The translations under genes were made by a program, and so were the position numbers. Positions 44,081 through 52,726 of a DNA stretch of 64,000 bases are shown here, one piece after another (the first letter of the stretch is position 1; each line of letters starts with the position of its first letter). Origin of the DNA: UBA877 sp035506155. Lineage in GTDB: Bacteria > Chloroflexota > Anaerolineae > Anaerolineales > Villigracilaceae. Under the pieces are notes generated by a model. That model was not told the origin of the DNA. It saw only the letters and a list, made by a program, of their open reading frames with translations, and searched no databases. Location: assembly GCA_035506155.1 (NCBI GenBank), contig DATJPX010000161.1:1-64000 (forward strand), written 5' to 3'.

Positions 44081-45211
44081 ATGAAAGTAACCGTCTTACA
44101 AGAAAGCCTGGCCCGCGGTTTGAGCATCGTCTCACGCGCCGTTTCACCGCGCAGCACCCTGCCGGTACTTTCGAACGTGCTGGTCGCCACCGACGAGGGC
44201 CGTCTGCGCCTGTCGGCCACCAACCTGGAACTGGGTATTACCTGCTGGATCGGTGCCAAGATCGAGGAGGAAGGTTCGACCACCGTCCCGGCTCGCACCT
44301 TCGTCGACCTGGTCGGGACGCTTCCCCAGGAGCAGGTCAACCTGAACCTGAACGCCTCCACTCAGACCCTCAACGTCCGCTGCGGGGCCTCCAACACTGA
44401 CATCAAATGCATCGACGCTCAGGAATTTCCGCCCCTGCCCGTCCCGGAAATGGACGGCGCCATCCTGTTGAACATCTCCGATTTCAAGGAGATGATCTCC
44501 CAGGTGATCTTTGCCGCCTCCGCCGATGAGGCCCGCCCGGTCTTGATGGGCGTGCTGGTCATGGTCGACAAGGACAGCCTCACCATGGCCGCCGCGGATG
44601 GCTTCCGCCTGTCCGTCCGCAAGGGGACGCTCTCCCAGGCGGCGGCCCAACCGGTGACGGCCATCATCCCGGCCCGGGCCCTGGGCGAGCTGGCCCGCGT
44701 CGCCTCGGACGGCAATGAGACCATCTCGATGGTCATGCCGAAAGGCCGCGGCCAGGTCGTCTTCCGCATGAAGGAAGTGGAACTGGTCTCGCAGCTGATC
44801 GACGGGACCTTCCCGGATTACCAGCAAATCATTCCGCGCTCTTATAAATCCCGCACCATTCTCTCGACCCCGGCGCTTCTCAAAGCCTGCAAGCAGGCCG
44901 AGATCTTCGCCCGCGAGGGTTCGAACGTGGCCCGTCTCGACATCAAGTCGGCCGGCGACCTGGAGCCGGGCGCGGTGGAAATCTCTGCCCAGTCGGAGGA
45001 GACCGGTTCGAATGAGACCGTCGTGGCTGCCACCATCGACGGTGTGGGTTTGTTGATCGCCTTCAACGTCAAGTACCTGCGCGAAGTCCTGGAAGTGGTC
45101 AAATCCCCGAACGTGGCCCTGGAAACCTCCGCTTCCAATGCACCCGGCGTCATCCGTCCGGTGGGCGATGAAAATTTCCTGCATGTCATCATGCCGATGC
45201 ACTTGGGCTGA
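44081..45211 (+). CDS. dnaN: DNA polymerase III beta sliding clamp
   Basis: DnaN forms the ring that tethers polymerase III to DNA. The 376-residue product has the three-domain clamp pattern. Markers are the N-terminal SRAVSPRSTLPVLSNVLV, TNLELGI, FVDLVGTLP, VLMGVLVMVDKDSLTMAAADGFRLSVRK in domain 2, and the C-terminal RPVGDENFLHVIMPMHLG. Most bacteria keep dnaN next to dnaA near oriC; here dnaA is not in the window, but a DnaA-box cluster lies 22 kb to the left and parS sites 4-5 kb to the right. Confidence 0.96.
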   Translation: MKVTVLQESLARGLSIVSRAVSPRSTLPVLSNVLVATDEGRLRLSATNLELGITCWIGAKIEEEGSTTVPARTFVDLVGTLPQEQVNLNLNASTQTLNVRCGASNTDIKCIDAQEFPPLPVPEMDGAILLNISDFKEMISQVIFAASADEARPVLMGVLVMVDKDSLTMAAADGFRLSVRKGTLSQAAAQPVTAIIPARALGELARVASDGNETISMVMPKGRGQVVFRMKEVELVSQLIDGTFPDYQQIIPRSYKSRTILSTPALLKACKQAEIFAREGSNVARLDIKSAGDLEPGAVEISAQSEETGSNETVVAATIDGVGLLIAFNVKYLREVLEVVKSPNVALETSASNAPGVIRPVGDENFLHVIMPMHLG

Positions 45212-45252
45212 GTTTTCCCCGGAAAAACAGCCGCAGTTCGATCTGTCCTGGG

Positions 45253-45283
45253 ACGCCCGGAGTGAGCACTCTTCGGGCGCTTT
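45253..45283 (+). terminator. Weak terminator hairpin after dnaN
   Basis: CGCCCGGAG and CTTCGGGCG-type arms form an imperfect stem followed by CTTTCC. Confidence 0.4.
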
Positions 45284-45315
45284 CCGTGAATAAGAGTCCT
45301 TGAGCAGGTTTTCCG

Positions 45316-47628
45316 ATGACCCTTCCCGTCCACACCGACCGCGTCCTCAGCATTTATCTCACCCTCAGCGAGTACCCGATCCTGAGTGCGCGCATCCGCC
45401 ACATCATGCGCAAGCAGCTCTTCGAGCGCGGCATCCTCTCGCGCGAAGCCTTCGAGACCGAAGCGCGCCAGAAGGCCATCCAGTCCCAGCTCAGGGAAGG
45501 CCTGCACGATCCCTATGGGGAAGAGGCAGCCGAGACGTGGGAAGAGCGCCTGCGCCGCGTGCGTGATTACATGACGGATTTCTATTTTGCTTACAATCTG
45601 CCTTACGAGGATTTCGAGAAGATCGTCCGGTTGGCGGTCAGCGAACACGGCGAAACCCCCGATGTGATCTCCTTCAACCCGGAGCTGGCTCCCCAGGACA
45701 TGGTCTTCCAGCAGGCCGAGGATATCGAGCGCATGCCGCCGGCCAAGCGCAAGCAGTTCGAAGCGCGCCTGGAGGAGATCAAGGCGGTGCTGATCCGGAC
45801 CATGATCAGCGACCAGCTGGCTTACATGAACATCGCCCGCAAATGGTTCACGGTCAATGACCTGAAGGAGATCCACCAGCGCAAGATCGGTTACGGGAAG
45901 ATCGGCGGGAAATCCGCCGGGATGATGCTGGCTTATCGCATCCTGAAGGAAGCCACTCCACCCGACGTGCGCGATTCGATCCGCATCCCGGTTTCCTATT
46001 TCCTGGCTTCCGACCTGTATTACGTCTTCATTTCGAGCAACGGCCTTGTCCACTGGTCGGATCAGAAATACAAGCCCGAAGCCCAGATGCGCTCCGATTA
46101 CCCGAAGATCGTCCGTGATTTCGTAGCCGGGAAATTCCCCGACGACATCCTGGCCCGCCTGCGCGACATCCTGGAAGAAGCCGGGAAACGGCCATTGATC
46201 GTCCGTTCCTCCAGCCTGCTCGAGGACAACTTCGGGACGTCCTTTGCCGGGAAATACAGCAGTTACTTTTGTCCCAACCAGGGCACGCCCGAGGAGAACC
46301 TGACTTCCCTGACCGAGGCAATCGCCCGCGTCTACGCTTCCTGCGTCAACCCGAACGCGCTGCTTTACCGGCATGCAAAAGGCCTTGTGGAATACGATGA
46401 GCGGATTGCCGTGCTGCTTCAGTTCGTGGAAGGGGATCAATTCGGCCAGTATTTCATGCCGCATGCCGCCGGCGTGGCTTTCAGCCGCAATCTGTACCGT
46501 TGGTCTCCGCAGATCCGCAAGGAGGATGGCTTCCTGCGCCTGGTATGGGGCCTCGGCACCCGCGCCGTGGAGGCATTTGGCGACGAACACCCGCGGCTGG
46601 TGGCGCTCAGCCATCCGCTGTTGCAGCCATCCGATTCCGCCGAGGCCATCCGCCAGCATTCCCAGCAATGCGTCGACCTGATCGATCTCGAGAAGAATGC
46701 CCTGCGGACCCTGCCTGTCAACGATGTGCTGACGGCGGATTTCCCGCTCCTGCGTTACCTGGCCCAGGTCGAATCGGACGGCTACTTGACCTCCCTGAGC
46801 AGCAGCATGATAACCGGCAAACGCTTGGTCGTCACCTTCGATGGGCTGCTGCGCAAGACGCCTTTTGCCAAGCGCATGAAGTCAATGCTTTCCACGCTGG
46901 AAAAACATTACGATTCTCCCGTCGATACCGAATTCACCGCCGAAGTAATCGACCCCGGCTCGACCCATCCCGATATCCGCATCACCCTGCTGCAATGCCG
47001 CCCGCAGAGTCATCTGCGGGACGCCCACGAAGTCGACCTGCCAACCCGCCTCGATCTGGCCGATATCGTCTTTTCCACCCGCCGCATGGTCCCGCGCGGG
47101 AAGGTCGTCGGCATCCGCTGGGTGGTGTTCGTCCCGCCCGAGGGTTACTTCGGCCTGACTTCCACGGCCGAGCGCAATCGCCTGGAGCGCGCCATTGGCA
47201 GCCTCAACGCCGCCCTGAAGGACGAAGCTTTCATCTGCGTTGGCCCGGGCCGCTGGGGCACCTCCACGCCCGACCTGGGGGTGGGCATCGATTATGGGGA
47301 TATCTACTGCACCCGCGCCCTGATCGAATTGACCGGCAAGGGCGTTGGCCCCGACCTCGAGCCGTCCTTTGGCACCCACTTCTTCCAGGACCTGGTCGAA
47401 TCCAATATCTATCCGCTCAATGTCAACCTGGACGATCACGATGCGGTTTTCAACCGGGGTTTCTTCTACCAGACTCCCAACCACCTGACGGATTTCATCC
47501 GCGTCGACGATGCGCTCGCCAATGCCCTTCGCCTGGTCAAGGTGGAGGATTTCTCCCCTGGCTGCAGCCTGTCCCTGGTGATGAACGATGAACTGGGCAA
47601 GGCGGTGGCCTTCCTGAAAGAGGAATAA
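45316..47628 (+). CDS. PEP/pyruvate-binding (PPDK_N-like) protein with an unknown C-terminal domain
   Basis: The 770-residue protein has a central ATP-grasp domain of the PEP/pyruvate-binding type: IGGKSAGMMLAYRIL, RSSSLLEDNFGTSFAGKYSSYF and ITLLQCRPQS. The first 190 residues are helical and charged. No phosphohistidine swivelling domain (T-x-H in a GG context) and no PEP-utiliser barrel are present, so it is not a PEP synthase or PPDK. The last 150 residues (GPGRWGTSTPDLGVGIDYGD, GTHFFQDLVES) form a conserved-looking domain I cannot name. A phosphotransfer role is possible but unproven. Confidence 0.75.
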   Translation: MTLPVHTDRVLSIYLTLSEYPILSARIRHIMRKQLFERGILSREAFETEARQKAIQSQLREGLHDPYGEEAAETWEERLRRVRDYMTDFYFAYNLPYEDFEKIVRLAVSEHGETPDVISFNPELAPQDMVFQQAEDIERMPPAKRKQFEARLEEIKAVLIRTMISDQLAYMNIARKWFTVNDLKEIHQRKIGYGKIGGKSAGMMLAYRILKEATPPDVRDSIRIPVSYFLASDLYYVFISSNGLVHWSDQKYKPEAQMRSDYPKIVRDFVAGKFPDDILARLRDILEEAGKRPLIVRSSSLLEDNFGTSFAGKYSSYFCPNQGTPEENLTSLTEAIARVYASCVNPNALLYRHAKGLVEYDERIAVLLQFVEGDQFGQYFMPHAAGVAFSRNLYRWSPQIRKEDGFLRLVWGLGTRAVEAFGDEHPRLVALSHPLLQPSDSAEAIRQHSQQCVDLIDLEKNALRTLPVNDVLTADFPLLRYLAQVESDGYLTSLSSSMITGKRLVVTFDGLLRKTPFAKRMKSMLSTLEKHYDSPVDTEFTAEVIDPGSTHPDIRITLLQCRPQSHLRDAHEVDLPTRLDLADIVFSTRRMVPRGKVVGIRWVVFVPPEGYFGLTSTAERNRLERAIGSLNAALKDEAFICVGPGRWGTSTPDLGVGIDYGDIYCTRALIELTGKGVGPDLEPSFGTHFFQDLVESNIYPLNVNLDDHDAVFNRGFFYQTPNHLTDFIRVDDALANALRLVKVEDFSPGCSLSLVMNDELGKAVAFLKEE

Positions 47629-47634
47629 AAACAG

Positions 47635-47664
47635 ACCCGGCGGCCGATGAACGAGCCGCCGGGT
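47635..47664 (+). terminator. Terminator after the PPDK_N-like gene
   Basis: ACCCGGCGGC and GCCGCCGGGT form a perfect 10-bp stem with a 10-base loop, followed by TATTG. Confidence 0.65.
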
Positions 47665-47709
47665 TATTGATTGGAATGACTAGATAAGGAGGATATTCAA
47701 CCCAAAAAG

Positions 47710-47729
47710 AATAGAACTTATGTTCTATT
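47710..47729. promoter_or_regulatory. LexA-like inverted repeat, no gene attached
   Basis: AATAGAACTTATGTTCTATT is a 20-bp inverted repeat with the GAAC-N4-GTTC core of Gram-positive-type LexA boxes. Both flanking genes end toward it, so it is either an orphan site or a simple hairpin. Confidence 0.3.
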
Positions 47730-47783
47730 TATGAGAAGCTTGCAACGTCGAATTTCCCCCTTGTTTGATTCTTGGGAAATAAA

Positions 47784-47814
47784 AATCCTTCCGGATCATG
47801 TTTCCGGAAGGATT
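47784..47814 (-). terminator. Terminator of the CPBP protease gene
   Basis: On the minus strand AATCCTTCCGG, a nine-base loop and CCGGAAGGATT are followed by TTTATTT, directly past the stop at 47847. Confidence 0.85.
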
Positions 47815-47846
47815 GTGTTTCAACTGGTCCCAACCCCGGGGACGGA

Positions 47847-48749
47847 TTAAGCCTCCAGGGCCTTTGGCCAGACGAACAGGGCAATCGCCACCAGGGCGAA
47901 TCCGACCGAGCCGAGGATCCCGACGGGCAATGGTCCCACCAACCGATTGGGATTCCCGATCATTACCATGATGGCGGCCCCGGCGATCCCGTTAATGGCG
48001 GCGTGCCCAATAACGGCCGGCCAGACGCTCTTGGCGCGCAGGGTCAGCCAGCCCAGGAAAATCCCCAGGCCGAAGGTCACCCAAAGGAACAGGAGCGGAC
48101 CAGCCCATGGGTAGCCGGGATAGCTGAACCCATATTCGTAGCCCATAAGGATGACCGGCCAGTGCCAGATGCCCCAGATGGCTCCGATGAGCAGCATGGC
48201 TTTGCGGCCGCCGAGAGGCATCAACTTGGGCAGGAGATATGCCCGCCAGCCGAACTCTTCGCCGAAGGTGGCAAGGCTGTTGGCGATCGGGGAAATTATT
48301 GCGGCTGCCAGCAATTGGAGGAAAATAATCATCCAGGGAGCCATCCGGGCCAGGGAGGGGGAACGGGCGGCGGCTTCCCGGACGGTCGAGAGCGACGAGT
48401 CGAAATATTGAGGGAAGATGAGAAAGAACACGGCGGCACCGGCGACGGTCATGAGCGCAGGCAGAAACCACCCAGCCAGCCAAAACGGCCAGCCCTTGCG
48501 GAAATTGGGCCGCAGGCCCATATCCTTCCAGCCTTCGCGCGTAATCAGGCGGGTCAACAGGTTTCCCAGGGCGGGAGCCCACATGTAGGCGGTGGCCATC
48601 AACACGAGTGCCAGGGTCAGGTTGGGGGCGAGCAGGGGGCTGCCGACGATGCCGCCGGTCAGATAGATAACCAGGCCGGCTGCCCAGGCGATCCCGAAGG
48701 CGAAGCCCAGGAAGATTAGAATTCGACGACTGTCAATATTGGTTTTCAT
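47847..48749 (-). CDS. CPBP/CAAX-type intramembrane metalloprotease
   Basis: The roughly 300-residue protein has eight or so membrane helices and the three CPBP motifs: EEFGWRAYLLP (EExxxR), GAIWGIWHWP (FxxxH-like, with the active His) and GHAAIN (HxxxN). Such proteases process peptides or prenylated proteins, and some give bacteriocin immunity. The ATG at 48749 is seven bases after AGGA; the in-frame ATG at 48755 is too close to it. A parS site lies 19 bases upstream. Confidence 0.85.
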   Translation of the reverse strand: MKTNIDSRRILIFLGFAFGIAWAAGLVIYLTGGIVGSPLLAPNLTLALVLMATAYMWAPALGNLLTRLITREGWKDMGLRPNFRKGWPFWLAGWFLPALMTVAGAAVFFLIFPQYFDSSLSTVREAAARSPSLARMAPWMIIFLQLLAAAIISPIANSLATFGEEFGWRAYLLPKLMPLGGRKAMLLIGAIWGIWHWPVILMGYEYGFSYPGYPWAGPLLFLWVTFGLGIFLGWLTLRAKSVWPAVIGHAAINGIAGAAIMVMIGNPNRLVGPLPVGILGSVGFALVAIALFVWPKALEA

Positions 48750-48767
48750 ATCCATATCCTATCTAAG

Positions 48768-48781
48768 GTTTCACGTGGAAC
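48768..48781. other. parS: parS centromere-like site 1
   Basis: GTTTCACGTGGAAC (complement GTTCCACGTGAAAC) matches the 14-bp core of the Bacillus parS consensus exactly. It sits in the 44-bp gap between the ABC permease and the CPBP protease gene. parS sites are bound by ParB and normally cluster near oriC. Confidence 0.8.
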
Positions 48782-48793
48782 GAAATGGCCGGC

Positions 48794-49555
48794 TCAAATT
48801 TCCTGACGGCAAAAGAGCAGGCAGGCGCTCAGGAGCGCAACGACGATCGTGCCTAGGCTGATCCCGAGGGCCGGCCAGGCCGTACCGGTTCCACCCAGCA
48901 TCAGGCTGGCACCCCAACTGAAAAGTCGGCCGGGAAAATATTCGCCGATGACCGGCAGGGCCCCGATCCCGCCGACTGCAAGGAGGGCGACAAATGCCAG
49001 CCCGACGGCGACTCCCTGGCTGTGGGCAACGGTGCTGCTCAGCAAGGCCAACGCCATATAAACCAGGAAGACGACCAGCATCAACCCGTTCAAGGCCAGG
49101 AACGGTCCCCAGGCAAGCGGTTCGAAAAGCACGTAAGTGTAATACCAGCACCCGATTGCTGCCACTGCCAAGCTGGCGAGGAAGGTGACCGTTAGGGCGG
49201 CGAATTTGGCCAGCACGAACGTTTCACGTGAAACCGGGCGGGTCAGGAAGAACGCCGCAGTGCCGCGCTCCTTTTCCTGGACGACCATCCCCATCGCCAT
49301 CAGCAGGGCTAGTAGGATCCCGAACTGGCTCATGTTTTTGATGTACTGGGTGACCGCATCCGCGATGGTCGGGGCGGGGATTGCATCCAGCAATCCGGCG
49401 GGGACGCCCGGGATGGCCTTGAGCATTTCAGGAGTGAATTTCGCCAGCAGAGGCGAAGCCAGCCCGAACGCCGCCAGCACCGCCAGGACGATCAGGAAAC
49501 GATAGGTACGCCATTGTTCCTGCATTTCCTTACGAAATACCGTGATGAAATTCAT
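48794..49555 (-). CDS. ABC-2 type transporter permease
   Basis: The 253-residue protein has six membrane helices and the ABC-2 hallmark after helix 2 (QEKERGTAAFFLTRPVSRETFVLAKF). Its ATG overlaps the stop of the ATP-binding subunit gene (ATGA at 49552-49555), so the two form one exporter. The substrate is unknown; the YtrA-type regulator at the head of the operon suggests envelope stress or antibiotic export. The gene contains a parS site at 49221-49234, apparently without disturbing the reading frame. Confidence 0.88.
   Translation of the reverse strand: MNFITVFRKEMQEQWRTYRFLIVLAVLAAFGLASPLLAKFTPEMLKAIPGVPAGLLDAIPAPTIADAVTQYIKNMSQFGILLALLMAMGMVVQEKERGTAAFFLTRPVSRETFVLAKFAALTVTFLASLAVAAIGCWYYTYVLFEPLAWGPFLALNGLMLVVFLVYMALALLSSTVAHSQGVAVGLAFVALLAVGGIGALPVIGEYFPGRLFSWGASLMLGGTGTAWPALGISLGTIVVALLSACLLFCRQEI
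49221..49234. other. parS: parS centromere-like site 2, inside the permease gene
   Basis: GTTTCACGTGAAAC is a perfect palindrome equal to the symmetric parS core. It lies 453 bp from site 1 and within coding sequence, as many parS sites do. Confidence 0.8.
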
Positions 49556-50487
49556 AGTGCATTCTCCGTACCGACAAGCTTCAAGAAGACGTCTTCCAAC
49601 GAAGGCCTGACCTCTTCGTACCGGTTGAGCACCAATCCGGCATGGACGGCCTTAGGCAGGAGTTCCCGCTTGGCGGCCTGCAAATCCTTGACCGTAATGT
49701 GCAAAGTTCCGTTCTCGGCGGCCACGGATGACACCCAGGAAACTTTCCGCAGCTCATCCGCCCAGCGCGCCAGGGCGGGACGGTCGTCCCCGCTCACTTC
49801 GAAGGCCGGGACGGCGTAGCGCTCCAGGAGCTGTTCGCGCCGCGACTGGACCAACATCCTGCCCTTGGCAATAATCCCGACCTCGTCGCAGACCCGCTCC
49901 ACATCTGCCAGGATGTGGGTGGACATGACCACGGTGCACTGTCCGCGCAAACTCTCGATCAACTCGAGCATTTCCTTGCGCCCGGCCGGGTCGAGTGCGC
50001 TGGCGGGCTCGTCCAGGAAGAGCACCTGCGGATGGTGGATCAGGGCCGCTGCGACGCCCAGCCGCTGGCGCATGCCGCGCGAGAATCCGCCGATGCGCCG
50101 CTTGGAAACCTCTTCTAAGTGTACCTGGGCGAGGAGCTCACGGGCTCGGGCCGCGCGCTCGGTGGAGGAAAGGCCGTACAGCCGCCCGAGGTAGTCAAGG
50201 AATTCACGCGGGGTCATCCAGGTATAGAAGGCAGGTTCCTCCGGCAGGTGGCCGATGGAACGAGCCAGTTTGGGGCCGTCCTTCAGGATATCCACGCCGG
50301 CGACCCTGGCTTGCCCGGAGGTCGGGCGCGCCAACCCGGTCAGGATGCGCAGGGTGGTGGTCTTCCCGGCGCCGTTCGGACCGAGGAAGCCAAACACCGT
50401 TCCGGGGGCGACTTCCAGGTTCAGGCCGCCCAGGGCATGCACGGGGCCATAATATTTCTTCAGATCTTCGATCGAAACACTGCTCAC
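49552..50487 (-). CDS. ABC transporter ATP-binding protein
   Basis: The 311-residue subunit has Walker A (GPNGAGKTTT), the Q-loop region (LPEEPAFY), the signature FSRGMRQRLG, Walker B (VLFLDEPASALDP) and the switch His (MSTHILADVERV). A C-terminal extension of about 90 residues is typical of ABC-2 exporters (CcmA-like). The start is GTG with AGGAG six bases upstream. It is coupled to the permease downstream. Confidence 0.93.
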   Translation of the reverse strand: MSSVSIEDLKKYYGPVHALGGLNLEVAPGTVFGFLGPNGAGKTTTLRILTGLARPTSGQARVAGVDILKDGPKLARSIGHLPEEPAFYTWMTPREFLDYLGRLYGLSSTERAARARELLAQVHLEEVSKRRIGGFSRGMRQRLGVAAALIHHPQVLFLDEPASALDPAGRKEMLELIESLRGQCTVVMSTHILADVERVCDEVGIIAKGRMLVQSRREQLLERYAVPAFEVSGDDRPALARWADELRKVSWVSSVAAENGTLHITVKDLQAAKRELLPKAVHAGLVLNRYEEVRPSLEDVFLKLVGTENAL

Positions 50488-50496
50488 GGCTTGCTC

Positions 50497-50700
50497 CTAG
50501 TCTTCCTTTCGACCGGCGACGAAGTAAATGATCGGGCCGATCAAGTTGACCAAAACGATGACAAGGACCCAGGCCCATTTCGGGCCACGTGTCTGTTCCC
50601 GGCGGATCAGGTCCACCAGGGCGGTGATCATCAATCCGAGCTCGATCAGCACGATTGGGATCAGCAGGGGAATGAACTGCGTCAACTTTGAAATGTCCAT
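50497..50700 (-). CDS. Small PLDc_N-domain membrane protein
   Basis: The 67-residue protein has two membrane helices (about 8-30 and 42-62) around RREQTRGPKWAWV, ending in IGPIIYFVAGRKED. This is the PLDc_N (phospholipase D nuclease N-terminal) pattern common as accessory proteins of ABC exporters. AGGAAAA precedes the ATG, and it ends nine bases before the GTG of the ATPase gene. Confidence 0.8.
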   Translation of the reverse strand: MDISKLTQFIPLLIPIVLIELGLMITALVDLIRREQTRGPKWAWVLVIVLVNLIGPIIYFVAGRKED

Positions 50701-50763
50701 TTTATTTTCCTTTCGTGGTCCGAACTTGTCCGTTCGAGACCAATGTCCAAACCTGGGCGGAAG

Positions 50764-51723
50764 CTATTTCTTGTCACTCTTGGGCAGGTTCTGCTGGGCC
50801 AGCGAAATCGTCCCGTTGAGCCCGCCCAGGTTCATCGTATCCACGGCGCTGCTTGGGACGATCACCAGGGCGCCTTTTTCCTTCAGACCTTCGAAGAGCA
50901 TGTTCATGGCCCGCAGGTGCAGGGCGGTAGGATTATCGATATAGGACTTGGAAGCCTCGGCGAACGAGACGGCAATCTGTTGCTCCGACTCACCCAGGAT
51001 CACGCGCGCCTGGCGCTCACGTTCGGCCTGCGCCTGGCGGGACATGGCATCTTCCAGGTCGGGCGGAATGATAACATCCCGGATCTCCACGGATTGGACG
51101 GTGACACCCCAGGGAGTGGTGCGCTCGTCGATGATCTTCTGCAGCTCGGCGTCCATTTTGTCACGCCCCACCAGGATGTCAGCCAGAACGCTTTGCCCGA
51201 TGATCTCGCGTAAGGCGGTCTGGGCGGCCCAGGCGATGGCAGCCTTATAGTCGGCCACTTCCAGGGCGGCTTTTTCGGCGTCCCAGACGACCCAGAACAG
51301 GACTGCGTCCACGTCCACCGGGACGGTATCCTTGGTGAGCGTTTTCTCGGCTGAGAAGGGCGTGACCATCACGCGGTGGTCGATCCAATTGGCCAGCGTA
51401 TCGAGGATCGGCACCACCCAGAAAGCTCCTGGTCCGGCCAGTTTCCGGAACTTGCCCAGCCGCAAGATCACAGCCTTTTCCCACTGCGAGGCTACCTTGA
51501 GCGAGAACAGAATGAAAGTCCCGATCAGTAACCAGCCGATATTCCAGATGGGCGGGAAGACCTGGTTGGATGGATAGTTGGTCGTTAGGATGATCGTACC
51601 GATGACGTCGGCCAACAGGCAGAGCGCGAAGAGGAAGCCGGCCATTCCGGAAATGTGCAAATCGGACTTCTGACGCCATGAGAGCCGCGGGCTTGAATCT
51701 TTTGGATTTGGATTGGGTGACAT
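50764..51723 (-). CDS. SPFH/Band 7 (slipin-like) membrane protein
   Basis: The 319-residue protein has two N-terminal membrane helices (about 28-75) and an SPFH domain: AVILRLGKFRKLAGPGAFWVVPILD, DHRVMVTP, DTVPVDVDAVLFWVV and GVTVQSVEIRDVIIP. A helical coiled-coil follows (RQAQAERERQARVILGESEQQ). Slipins organise membrane microdomains and often accompany NfeD, which is absent here. The ATG at 51723 follows AGGAG; an extra in-frame ATG at 51759 is disfavoured. Confidence 0.9.
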   Translation of the reverse strand: MSPNPNPKDSSPRLSWRQKSDLHISGMAGFLFALCLLADVIGTIILTTNYPSNQVFPPIWNIGWLLIGTFILFSLKVASQWEKAVILRLGKFRKLAGPGAFWVVPILDTLANWIDHRVMVTPFSAEKTLTKDTVPVDVDAVLFWVVWDAEKAALEVADYKAAIAWAAQTALREIIGQSVLADILVGRDKMDAELQKIIDERTTPWGVTVQSVEIRDVIIPPDLEDAMSRQAQAERERQARVILGESEQQIAVSFAEASKSYIDNPTALHLRAMNMLFEGLKEKGALVIVPSSAVDTMNLGGLNGTISLAQQNLPKSDKK

Positions 51724-51773
51724 GGTATTCTCCTTTTTTAGGATATGGGGAGTTCCCAAAGGGAGCCCTTGGA

Positions 51774-52202
51774 TTACTTGGAGGCCTTGCGTAAGTTGAC
51801 AGAGTCGAAGAACAGCCCCTCGACCTTTTGTCCGCCTTCCAGAAATGTAATCGTCACGAAGACGATCTCGTTGGCATACTTGGCCGGGAAACGGTAGATC
51901 GCATATCCCTGGGCGTTGGTGAGGCTCGGCGTACCGAGAGAGACGTAATTGCCGCTGGCGTTCTGGAGAAGAGACCGTAACCCGTCGAATTGAGCCTGCG
52001 TGAAAGTGGAATTCATCTTGTCGCTGAAGTCGTGGGTGAACTCCTGGTAGTCGTTAGCATCGATGGCTTTCAGGGTATTCTCCGTTATGCTGGCGACCTG
52101 CTCGGTGGTCAGGCCGGCGGGCTTGGGAGCCGTACAGCCGCTCATCGCTATGAGGACCAGGACGACGGCCAGTCCCGAAATCAATTTTCTATTCTTGTTC
52201 AT
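51774..52202 (-). CDS. DUF3887-like lipoprotein
   Basis: The 142-residue protein has a lipobox (IAMSGC, Cys23) and a domain with the DUF3887/NTF2-like order: helix pair (ITENTLKAIDANDYQEFTHDFSDKMNS), FDGLRSLL, then strands VSLGTPS, AIYRFPAKYANEIVFVTITF and KVEGLFFDSV. Such proteins often occur in envelope operons. AGGAG lies eight bases before the ATG. Confidence 0.78.
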   Translation of the reverse strand: MNKNRKLISGLAVVLVLIAMSGCTAPKPAGLTTEQVASITENTLKAIDANDYQEFTHDFSDKMNSTFTQAQFDGLRSLLQNASGNYVSLGTPSLTNAQGYAIYRFPAKYANEIVFVTITFLEGGQKVEGLFFDSVNLRKASK

Positions 52203-52252
52203 CAGACATTCTCCTTTTTCAAACTGGTGGTTGGTTCAGGCTCCGATCGCTT

Positions 52253-52627
52253 TTATCGGGGCACCTGATCTTTCAAGATTTGGACGAGCTCTTCCGGGGA
52301 AGCGCCCAAGCGCTCCGCGTCGGCGATGTAGCGTTGGGTCAGATCGGCCAGGGCTTGCAAGCGGATCTGTTCGCTGACCTCGGGAGGAGGCGCCTCCATG
52401 ATATACGTGCCGCGACCTTGCTGGGTGGAGATGACCCCGGCCTCGTCCAGGATGCGGTAGGCGCGGGCAATCGTGTTGAAGTTCACCCGCAGTTCCAGGG
52501 CCAGCGAGCGGACGGTGGGGAGTTGGTCGCCTGGCTTGAGCCTGCCGGCTGCCAGCCTTTCCTTGATGCGTTCGACGACCTGGAGGTAGATCGGGATGCC
52601 AGATCGAAAGTCGATTTCGAGATTCAT
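52253..52627 (-). CDS. GntR-family (YtrA-like) transcriptional regulator
   Basis: The 124-residue protein has a GntR winged helix (IYLQVVERIKERLAAGRLKPGDQLPTVRSLALELRVN... in shorter form at residues 10-65) and a short C-terminal helix, the YtrA subfamily size. It heads the operon of DUF3887, slipin, PLDc_N and ABC genes, which it probably represses. GGGAG precedes the ATG at 52627. Repeats of ATTGTATC and near-palindromic GTATCATTGTAC just upstream (52647-52677) are a likely autoregulatory operator. Confidence 0.88.
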   Translation of the reverse strand: MNLEIDFRSGIPIYLQVVERIKERLAAGRLKPGDQLPTVRSLALELRVNFNTIARAYRILDEAGVISTQQGRGTYIMEAPPPEVSEQIRLQALADLTQRYIADAERLGASPEELVQILKDQVPR

Positions 52628-52644
52628 AACGCTCCCTGCCAGCA

Positions 52645-52678
52645 ATATTGTATCATTGTATCATTGTACTAATTGTAT
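52645..52678 (-). promoter_or_regulatory. AT-rich promoter/operator of the GntR-ABC operon
   Basis: Two tandem ATTGTATC copies and a third related unit (ATTGTACT) lie upstream of the GntR start. GTATCATTGTAC within them is a half-symmetric site with GTA-N6-TAC spacing. On the minus strand TACAAT hexamers could serve as -10 boxes, so the regulator would block its own promoter. Confidence 0.5.
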
Positions 52679-52726
52679 GCGCGTCCGGGATTCTGTCAAG
52701 GTCTATCGGGCCAGGTTGCCAAATGC

